Shown here: positions 1 through 4,773 of the stretch, in pieces
How positions within the stretch are numbered: the first letter of the stretch is position 1
Layout of the letters: each line of letters starts with the position of its first letter
Assembly: GCA_934538895.1 (NCBI GenBank)
Contig: CAKTCH010000099.1
Span: 1 to 6,111 of the forward strand
Direction of reading: 5' to 3'
Length of the DNA stretch: 6,111 nt
Source of the DNA: an uncultured Alphaproteobacteria bacterium
GTDB taxonomy: Bacteria > Pseudomonadota > Alphaproteobacteria > Micavibrionales > Micavibrionaceae
Notes under the pieces: model-generated
The model's database searches: none
What the model was told of the DNA's origin: nothing
The model's input: only the letters and a program-made list of their open reading frames with translations
Made by a program: the position numbers and the translations under genes

Positions 1-255
1 GAGCATGACTTTACGGCGCCCCGTCTTTATTGGGTAGCCATAATCTGGGTTGGATGTGATGGTATGTCCTGATGCAGGCAGAAAACCTTCATACCCTTCG
101 GTTATGCAGATGATATCCGGATTCTGATCGGTGATGTGCTTCAGGATGGTTTTGCCAGCAGCACTATCAGGGCGGCGCCAGGCGATATTCCAGAGGGCAA
201 TCCGGACAGAGGGCTGTCCGTTCTTGTGTTCCTGTTCCTGCCGACAATCGTCCAA
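1..255 (-). CDS. Endonuclease/exonuclease/phosphatase (EEP) family protein, N-terminal part
   Basis: This is the first 85 codons of a gene that continues past the left edge. The fragment reads through without a stop and opens the EEP (DNase I-like/AP-endonuclease-like) fold: a beta strand with WNIAW (Asn23, expected metal/phosphate ligand), a helix, then DIICITEGYE, where Glu53 sits at the Mg-binding glutamate position. It continues into DYGYP and GRRKVML, which I recall from a bacterial EEP subfamily of unknown substrate. No signal peptide is visible. The TTG at 255-253 is chosen because an in-frame TAA lies just upstream (273-271), no ATG precedes the conserved core, and GGAG at 264-261 is spaced 5 nt from it. 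The gene is divergent from the DUF2924-recombinase operon and lies directly behind a structured RNA and terminator-like hairpin, so it may be controlled by attenuation. The family is fairly sure. The substrate (DNA, RNA, phosphoester) cannot be told from this part. Confidence 0.75.
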   Translation of the reverse strand, partial: MDDCRQEQEHKNGQPSVRIALWNIAWRRPDSAAGKTILKHITDQNPDIICITEGYEGFLPASGHTITSNPDYGYPIKTGRRKVML

Positions 256-260
256 ACCAG

Positions 261-314
261 CTCCCGAGCCTTAAAAGCCAAAACCACCAAGGATCTCTCC
301 TTGGTGGCCGGGAG
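261..314 (-). promoter_or_regulatory. Possible Shine-Dalgarno-sequestering stem of the EEP gene
   Basis: On the minus strand CTCCCG (314-309) is fully complementary to CGGGAG (266-261), which contains the Shine-Dalgarno sequence of the EEP gene. A G.U pair (308/267) can extend it. The pairing would enclose the terminator-like hairpin and hide the ribosome binding site. The same CTCCCG can instead pair with CGGGAG at 387-382, one strand of helix P3 of the upstream RNA, so the two pairings exclude each other. The complementarity is visible; the regulatory role is inferred. Confidence 0.35.
273..307 (-). terminator. Intrinsic-terminator-like hairpin before the EEP gene
   Basis: A perfect 10-bp stem (CCACCAAGGA at 284-293 with TCCTTGGTGG at 298-307) encloses a 4-nt loop. 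Read on the minus strand it is followed at once by TTTTGGCTTTT (283-273). On the plus strand no T tract follows, so the orientation is minus. No protein gene lies upstream on the minus strand. It should therefore end a non-coding transcript or act as an attenuator 18 nt before the EEP start codon. Confidence 0.6.
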
Positions 315-480
315 TTAAGAAGCCGGTATTACACGACCGCGACGGCCTTTAAACCGTGAGGCTTTGGACATACGCCGTCGCCTCCCGGCCATAAGCCGAG
401 AAGCGACGTGATGACGGACACGTCACCGGTAATACAGGGGTTCTTAAGCCCCGGACCTGCCAGTGCAGATCCACGGGCAG
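273..480 (-). ncRNA. Predicted structured RNA or riboswitch-like leader (novel candidate)
   Basis: Read on the minus strand, this non-coding stretch folds into mutually compatible helices. P6 is 472-480 with 457-465 (9 bp, one mismatch). P5 is 449-452 with 437-440. P1 is 429-435 with 326-332 (7 bp) and closes a junction of three hairpins: P4 403-410/419-426, P3 382-389/395-402 and P2 339-346/374-381. P4, P3 and P2 abut with no linker. Within P2 there is a small CC/GG hairpin at 354-355/360-361, extended by AAA/TTT. Positions 385/399, 404/425 and 382/402 oppose A and C on the plus strand but make G.U on the minus strand, which favours minus-strand RNA. The RNA then meets the terminator-like hairpin at 284-307. 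It may be a small RNA of about 205 nt or a leader controlling the EEP gene. I do not recognise it as a known class. Weighing against the minus strand, P5 has a plus-strand U.G and the P2 inner loop is GTGA (GNRA-like) on the plus strand. Confidence 0.5.
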
Positions 481-486
481 ATTAGC

Positions 487-492
487 ATTATG
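487..492 (-). promoter_or_regulatory. Candidate -10 box of the minus-strand RNA
   Basis: CATAAT on the minus strand (492-487) would place a transcription start near 480, exactly where the first helix (P6) begins. The -35 region at the usual distance falls in the inverted repeat at 504-528 and matches the consensus poorly, so the promoter would be weak or activator-dependent. GCATTATGC here is nearly palindromic, so a plus-strand reading is also possible. Confidence 0.25.
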
Positions 493-503
493 CCGCGAGA
501 CAT

Positions 504-528
504 CCAGTGAATTCTTTGAATTGACTGG
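504..528. repeat. Inverted repeat, candidate operator between divergent units
   Basis: Arms 504-514 (CCAGTGAATTC) and 518-528 (GAATTGACTGG) are complementary at 10 of 11 positions around a TTT centre. The symmetry and position, between a minus-strand transcript and the plus-strand recombinase operon, suit a dimeric regulator or recombinase binding site. No regulator gene is in the window, so the ligand is unknown. Confidence 0.4.
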
Positions 529-547
529 ACTTCCTCCCCAAAGGAAG

Positions 548-580
548 CGTGCATGGTGACCAAGGAGGCTGCCATGCATG
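548..580 (+). promoter_or_regulatory. Hairpin occluding the DUF2924 start codon
   Basis: Positions 548-556 pair with 572-580 (8 Watson-Crick pairs and one G.U), and 557/571 and 558/570 can add two wobble pairs. The loop (559-569) holds the strong Shine-Dalgarno AAGGAGG (562-568) and the 3' arm contains the ATG at 574. A second 6-bp hairpin, 530-535 with 542-547, lies just upstream. This layout could limit initiation of the DUF2924-recombinase operon at the level of translation. The pairing is seen; the control is inferred. Confidence 0.45.
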
Positions 581-1017
581 ATTTTAAAACCGAAGTTTCA
601 GGATTACCCCTGTCAGAATTACGACAACGGTGGGCGAAGATGTGGGGGCTGCTGCCGCCGCCGAAAATCAGCCGCACCATGCTTGAGAAAAGCCTGGTTT
701 TTAAACTGCAGGAACAGGCAGGATGCGGCCTGACGCCGGAGCAGCAGAAACGGCTGGATGGCCTTGTCCGCGCCTATAAACGCGCTCCGATGCCAAGCAT
801 GAAAGAAGTTACTATCAAGCCCGGAACGCGGCTGGTGCGGACATGGAAAGGACAGCGGCACGGCGTCATCGTCAAGGAAAAGGGGTTTGACTATCAGGGG
901 CGGATGTTTAACAGCCTGTCTGAAGTCGCCGCCACGATCACCGGCACACGCTGGAACGGGTGGGTGTTCTTTGGCCTTAAGAAATCAACAGACTCCTCGA
1001 AACGGCAGGCAGCATGA
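574..1017 (+). CDS. DUF2924 domain-containing protein
   Basis: The protein has 147 residues, close to the usual DUF2924 length, and the domain fills nearly all of it. The N-terminal half is helical (LPLSELRQRWAKMWG, then PPPKISR and LVFKLQEQA). The C-terminal half carries the family signature PGTRLVRTWKGQRHGVIV, then GFDYQGRMFNSLSEVAATI and TGTRWNGWVFFGL. Function is unknown. The family is typically encoded next to serine recombinases, so an accessory role in recombination or DNA binding is plausible but unproven. The start at 574 is preferred over the in-frame ATG at 553 because AAGGAGG (562-568) is spaced 5 nt from it. The stop overlaps the recombinase start (ATGA at 1014-1017), indicating translational coupling. 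A DUF3489 gene, which I recall as a frequent upstream partner, is absent here. No signal peptide or membrane segment is seen; expected cytoplasmic. Confidence 0.9.
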   Translation: MHDFKTEVSGLPLSELRQRWAKMWGLLPPPKISRTMLEKSLVFKLQEQAGCGLTPEQQKRLDGLVRAYKRAPMPSMKEVTIKPGTRLVRTWKGQRHGVIVKEKGFDYQGRMFNSLSEVAATITGTRWNGWVFFGLKKSTDSSKRQAA

Positions 1018-2558
1018 AATCACCAGCCCGCAATTGCGCCATCTATACCCGCAAATCCTCAGAAGAAGGGCTGGACATGGAGTTCAACAGCCTTGATGCC
1101 CAGCATGAGGCTTGCGCCGCCTATATCGCCAGCCAAAAAGCGGAAGGGTGGCAGGCGCTTAAAGCCCGTTATGACGATGGCGGATTTTCCGGCGGCAACA
1201 TGGACCGTCCAGGATTGAAGCAACTTCTGGCCGACATCGAAGCCGGAAAAATTCATATCGTGGTCGTGTATAAAATCGACCGCCTGACCCGGTCGCTGAT
1301 GGATTTTGCCAAGCTGGTTGAGACCTTTGATAAATATGGCGTTACCTTCGTCAGCGTCACACAATCCTTTAACACGACGACGTCCATGGGGCGACTGACC
1401 CTGAATGTGCTTCTATCCTTCGCGCAGTTCGAGCGTGAAGTCACGGGTGAGCGCATCCGGGACAAAATAGCCGCCAGCAAGAAAAAGGGGATGTGGATGG
1501 GCGGTGTTCCGCCGATCGGATACAAGACGGAGGAACGCAAACTTATTCCTGATGCGGAATATGCGCCGACGATACGGCATATCTTCGAGCGGTACTGGCA
1601 CTGGGGCTGTGTGGCAAAACTGAAGACCGAATTAGACCACCAGAAGGTCACCACGCGCACATGGACATCGAAAAAAGGCATCACACACGAACAGGCATCT
1701 TTCAGCCGAGGCATTCTTTATAAAATCCTGAAAAATCCCATCTATATCGGTCAGATCGCGCATAAAGGAAAAATCTATGACGGACAGCATGATGCAATCG
1801 TGGATCGTGATCTGTGGGACAAGGTTCAGGTAAAGCTGGCGGAGAACGCCGCGCAACCGCGTGGGCAGAAAAAGACGCCGGAATCAGATTTGTTAAAAGG
1901 GCTGCTGTTCGATCCGGATGGAAATCCTTACAGCCCGACTTATACGGTGAAGCGAGGAAAACAATACCGTTATTACATTAGCCAGAACCTTCTTCAGTAC
2001 CGCGATCACCCGAAAGGCATTATTGCCAGGTTGCCTGCACAGGAAGTAGAGGATCTGGTTTGCAGGGCGGTTGAAGGCGTTTTCCAAGAAGCCAGCCTGT
2101 CTGAAATTTTTGTACTCGACCGTGAAGATGAAAATCTCCGGCACATCGCTGACCAGACATTCGACGGGCGAGATATTATGCCCGCTTTGGGAGCCAGGAT
2201 TGTTGTTCAGGAACGGCAGATCGTGATCCGTATCAATACTCACGCCCTGCAAAAGGAACTTTTAGAAAAATATAGGGTCTCTTTGCCTGAGCCACCCTTG
2301 AACCGGCACGATCTGGAGGTTCCCTTCGTCACTGGCCGGGCAAAAACAGGAACGCTTATTTTGCAACCGGCCCATAAGGCCAGGAATAAGGCTGATCCTT
2401 TCGACCGGCCTGAACCGGAGATCCGTGCATGGGTACAGGGTATCATCTGGCGGGATGAGCATTTTCGCGGCATGCCCCTTCAGAAAATCGCCGCTCGCGA
2501 AGGGGTGTCGGCCACGCACATTCTCAAATACATCAACAAGACGCTCGAAGTCGCCTGA
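1014..2558 (+). CDS. Large serine recombinase (resolvase/invertase family)
   Basis: This 514-residue site-specific DNA recombinase would cut and rejoin DNA through a 5'-phosphoserine. The resolvase catalytic domain spans about residues 6-155: YTRKSS with Ser15 as nucleophile, YKIDRLTRS (Arg90, Arg93), then SMGRL and FEREVTGERIRDK. The recombinase domain follows at about 167-270 (GGVPPIGY, RGILYKILKNPIYIG). The zinc-ribbon-like segment (about 293-330, LLKGLLFDPDGNPYSP, RYRYYIS-like) lacks the zinc cysteines, as is usual in this subgroup. The C-terminus ends in a helix-turn-helix-like KIAAREGVSATHILKYI. All catalytic residues checked are present, so it looks active. The ATG overlaps the DUF2924 stop by 4 nt, implying co-translation. 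The protein stops soon after the helix-turn-helix, whereas relatives I remember continue with a further tail. It may be the integrase of an element ending near tRNA-Ser. No attachment site is proven. Confidence 0.93.
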   Translation: MKSPARNCAIYTRKSSEEGLDMEFNSLDAQHEACAAYIASQKAEGWQALKARYDDGGFSGGNMDRPGLKQLLADIEAGKIHIVVVYKIDRLTRSLMDFAKLVETFDKYGVTFVSVTQSFNTTTSMGRLTLNVLLSFAQFEREVTGERIRDKIAASKKKGMWMGGVPPIGYKTEERKLIPDAEYAPTIRHIFERYWHWGCVAKLKTELDHQKVTTRTWTSKKGITHEQASFSRGILYKILKNPIYIGQIAHKGKIYDGQHDAIVDRDLWDKVQVKLAENAAQPRGQKKTPESDLLKGLLFDPDGNPYSPTYTVKRGKQYRYYISQNLLQYRDHPKGIIARLPAQEVEDLVCRAVEGVFQEASLSEIFVLDREDENLRHIADQTFDGRDIMPALGARIVVQERQIVIRINTHALQKELLEKYRVSLPEPPLNRHDLEVPFVTGRAKTGTLILQPAHKARNKADPFDRPEPEIRAWVQGIIWRDEHFRGMPLQKIAAREGVSATHILKYINKTLEVA

Positions 2559-2679
2559 TTACGGCAGCCGGAATAAGGCTGGTTATATCGCCAAACCTAA
2601 CTCGAAATTGCGGATCTGAGAAAAACGGGAGAGTTGCCCTCAATCGGGGCATTCTCAGTGCTGTGTTTGTCGGGGTAAT

Positions 2680-2710
2680 CCCCGGAACCGCGCGGAACGC
2701 CGGGGCTTTT
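2680..2710 (+). terminator. Possible terminator of the recombinase operon
   Basis: CCCCGG (2680-2685) pairs with CCGGGG (2700-2705) and is followed by CTTTT on the plus strand. The loop is long (14 nt) and the T run short. CCCCG can alternatively pair upstream with CGGGG (2671-2675). It lies about 120 nt after the recombinase stop, between convergent units. Confidence 0.35.
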
Positions 2711-2719
2711 GGGCTTAAT

Positions 2720-2744
2720 TCTCAGGAGTTACGATTCCCTGAGA
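2720..2744 (-). terminator. Hairpin just downstream of tRNA-Ser
   Basis: TCTCAGG (2720-2726) and CCTGAGA (2738-2744) form a 7-bp stem 5 nt beyond the tRNA CCA end. On the minus strand a G.U pair (2727/2737) extends it. Only ATTAAG follows instead of a T run, so it is a weak terminator or a 3'-processing boundary for the tRNA transcript. Confidence 0.3.
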
Positions 2745-2749
2745 CTGAA

Positions 2750-2839
2750 TGGCGGGCAGGGAGGGATTCGAACCCTCGATGGGTTTGCACCCATACTAAT
2801 TTTCGAGACTAGCGCATTCAACCGCTCTGCCACCTGCCC
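2750..2839 (-). tRNA. tRNA-Ser(CGA)
   Basis: This 90-nt tRNA includes an encoded CCA (2752-2750). The acceptor stem GGGCAGG/CCTGCCC has discriminator G, as serine tRNAs do. The D-arm reads TGGCAGAGCGGTTGAATGC. The anticodon arm CTAGT-CTCGAAA-ATTAG gives anticodon CGA, reading UCG. A long variable arm (ATGGG/CCCAT type) marks a class II tRNA, and the T-arm contains GGTTCGAATCC. All arms pair, so it looks functional. It lies downstream of recQ on the same strand but has its own promoter. Confidence 0.96.
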
Positions 2840-2851
2840 GTGGATTCTGGA

Positions 2852-2880
2852 TTTATAAGGATGGAAGCGCTTTATTTCAA
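2852..2880 (-). promoter_or_regulatory. Sigma70-type promoter of tRNA-Ser
   Basis: On the minus strand TTGAAA (2880-2875) and TATAAA (2857-2852) are separated by exactly 17 bp, and the mature tRNA begins 12 nt after the -10 box. This is the best promoter match in the window and makes the tRNA independent of read-through from recQ. Confidence 0.75.
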
Positions 2881-2923
2881 GTGAAAAGACAGAGGAGGGG
2901 GCTGGCCTTCGACGCTGTTTTAA

Positions 2924-4765
2924 CTATTTGGCGGCGGCGTTTGTATAAGTGGCGATGGCGTCTAGGAAAATCGTGCCGTATTTGTCCAGTTTCGACTGGC
3001 CCACGCCGGGGATCTGGGCGAGGGAGTCTTTATATAAAGGGCGCTGCGTCGCCATGGCTATCAGGGTTTTGTCATGGAAGATCACATAGGGGGGCAGGTT
3101 TTGCTCCTTGGCCAGACGCAGGCGCAGGGCTTTCAGATCGTCGAACAGGGCTTGTTCTTCCGGGGCCAGCAGTATCTTATCGGCGGGGGCGCCGCGCCGC
3201 CCGTTGCCGACCGCGGCGGTTTTGCGCGGCAGGCGCAGATTGATCGTTTCACGATTTTTGATAAATGTCGCGCCGCCTTCGGTGATCTTCAGGCCGCCAT
3301 GGCCCTCAAGATCGACGCGGAGAAGATTGGCCGCCACCATCTGGCGGATAAAACTTTCCCATACGCGGCGGTCGTGATCGTTGCCGATGCCCCAGGTACT
3401 GACGCGGTCATGGCCGTGCTTGTCGGTTTGCGGAGTCGGCGTGGCGGTCAGCACGTCGATGATATGCTTGCCGCCGAAGATATGCCCCGTGCGGTGGATG
3501 CAGGAGATGATTTTCTGTGCGGGGATCGTGCCGTCGATGGCTTCCGGCGGCGTGGCGCAGGTATCGCAGTTCCCGCATGTCGTGCCGTCGTCGCCGAAAT
3601 ATTGCAGCAGTACCTGCCGCCGGCATTGCGCGGCTTCGCAATAGCCGAGCAATGCCGTGAGCTTGTGATGTTCCACGCGTTTTTGCTCCGGCGGCGTGTC
3701 GCCGTTTTCGATCATCTGGCGGCGCAGGGCGACATCCTGAAGGCCGTAGAGCATGAAGGCGACGGCGGGCAGGCCGTCACGCCCGGCGCGACCCGTTTCC
3801 TGATAGTAGGCTTCGATATTCGAGGGTAGGTCGGTATGCACGACGAAGCGCACATCGGGTTTGTTGATACCCATGCCGAAGGCGATGGTGGCGACGATGA
3901 TGATGCCTTCTTCGTGGATGAAACATTCCTGATTGCGCGCGCGCGTTTCGGCGTTCATGCCGGCGTGGTAGGGCAGGGCTTCGTAACCTTGACCGCACAG
4001 CCATGCGGCGGTTTCATCGACCTTGCGCCGCGACAGGCAGTAGATTATGCCGCTTTCCCCTTGCGGGCGCGCGCTGAGGAAGTCTTTCAATTGCTTGCGC
4101 GGATTATCCTTGACGGCTACGTCATAGCGTATATTGGGGCGATCGAACCCGGCGACGAAGATTTTTTCCAGCGCCAGATGCGCCATGATGTCGCGGCGCG
4201 TCGGTTCATCCGCCGTGGCGGTCACGGCGATGCAGGGGGTATCGGGATATCGTGCGCGCAAGGCCGAAAGCATCCGGTATTCCGGCCTGAAATCATGCCC
4301 CCATTGCGATACGCAATGGGCCTCATCAATGGCGAAGAGGGCAATATCCATGCGGTCGAGCAGGGCCAGACCGCCTTCGGTCATCAGGCGTTCGGGCGCG
4401 ACATAGAGAAGATCGATGTTTCCCGCTTCCAGCGCGGCGGTTACGTCCTGCGCCGCGTGCCAGTCAAGCGCCGAATTCAGCGCCGCCGCGTGGATGCCGA
4501 GTTCGCGCAGGGCGCCGACCTGATCCTGCATCAGGGCGATGAGCGGCGACACGACGATGCCCACGCCGGGGCGGCATAGTGCCGGAATTTGATAACAAAG
4601 GGATTTACCCGCACCTGTAGGCATCAGGGTCAGGCAGCTTTCGCCGCGCATGACGGTATCGATCACTGCCGCCTGCTCTCCGCGGAAGGAATCGTAACCG
4701 AACACGGTTTTCAAAATCGTGGCCGGGTCGGGTGCGGGGGCGGATTGCAGGGCTGTCGTTGTCAT
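2924..4765 (-). CDS. recQ: ATP-dependent DNA helicase RecQ
   Basis: The protein has 613 residues, matching full-length bacterial RecQ (about 610). It is a 3'-5' superfamily 2 helicase that unwinds recombination and stalled-fork intermediates. Motif 0 is FGYDSFRGEQ (22-31), Walker A PTGAGKS (49-55), DEAH at 147-150 with the RecQ aromatic-rich loop CVSQWGHDFRPEY (151-163), motif III around TAT (182-184), and motif VI QETGRAGRDG (322-331). The zinc-binding cysteines 381, 397, 400 and 403 are all present, followed by the winged-helix region (about 410-520). A C-terminal HRDC domain (about 535-610; PLYKDSLAQIPGVGQSKLDKYG) completes the architecture. The ATG at 4765 has no clear Shine-Dalgarno sequence but lies 8 bp after the mutS stop, so translational coupling is likely. 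No terminator is obvious after the TAG stop. Nothing suggests inactivation. Confidence 0.98.
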   Translation of the reverse strand: MTTTALQSAPAPDPATILKTVFGYDSFRGEQAAVIDTVMRGESCLTLMPTGAGKSLCYQIPALCRPGVGIVVSPLIALMQDQVGALRELGIHAAALNSALDWHAAQDVTAALEAGNIDLLYVAPERLMTEGGLALLDRMDIALFAIDEAHCVSQWGHDFRPEYRMLSALRARYPDTPCIAVTATADEPTRRDIMAHLALEKIFVAGFDRPNIRYDVAVKDNPRKQLKDFLSARPQGESGIIYCLSRRKVDETAAWLCGQGYEALPYHAGMNAETRARNQECFIHEEGIIIVATIAFGMGINKPDVRFVVHTDLPSNIEAYYQETGRAGRDGLPAVAFMLYGLQDVALRRQMIENGDTPPEQKRVEHHKLTALLGYCEAAQCRRQVLLQYFGDDGTTCGNCDTCATPPEAIDGTIPAQKIISCIHRTGHIFGGKHIIDVLTATPTPQTDKHGHDRVSTWGIGNDHDRRVWESFIRQMVAANLLRVDLEGHGGLKITEGGATFIKNRETINLRLPRKTAAVGNGRRGAPADKILLAPEEQALFDDLKALRLRLAKEQNLPPYVIFHDKTLIAMATQRPLYKDSLAQIPGVGQSKLDKYGTIFLDAIATYTNAAAK

Positions 4766-4773
4766 ACGATTTA

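Larger units (their letters stand above)
2559..2749. other. Non-coding, hairpin-rich gap between recombinase and tRNA-Ser
   Basis: No convincing protein gene is present. Visible dyads are 2565-2569/2577-2581; 2629-2639 with 2647-2656 (TGCCC/GGGCA plus GAGA/TCTC); 2671-2675/2680-2684; 2680-2685/2700-2705; and 2720-2726/2738-2744. The hexamer CTGAGA occurs four times counting both strands (2616, 2653, 2720, 2739). This is where an attachment half-site of the recombinase could lie, but no core can be identified from one end alone. Confidence 0.5.

Noticed and set aside
136..318. Plus-strand frame of 60 codons
   Set aside because: It overlaps the EEP gene on the other strand and includes the terminator hairpin; no ribosome binding site or family resemblance.
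322..480. Known riboswitch, self-cleaving ribozyme or CRISPR array
   Set aside because: I could not match the core motifs of any class I know, and there are no regularly spaced repeats.
553..573. Alternative upstream ATG for the DUF2924 gene
   Set aside because: No Shine-Dalgarno precedes 553, while AAGGAGG is ideally placed for the ATG at 574.
349..579. Minus-strand frame of 76 codons in the left intergenic region
   Set aside because: No recognisable protein features, and the stretch is better explained by paired RNA helices.
2559..2619. Continuation of the recombinase in another frame after a frameshift
   Set aside because: None of the frames after the stop resembles the C-terminal tail I remember for relatives.
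3074..3829. Long open frame of 251 codons on the plus strand
   Set aside because: It lies wholly antisense to recQ, whose conserved motifs are unambiguous; long antisense frames are common in GC-rich genes and the product resembles no family.
3836..4579. Second long plus-strand frame (247 codons) opposite recQ
   Set aside because: Same reason: a compositional shadow of recQ without its own motifs or ribosome binding site.
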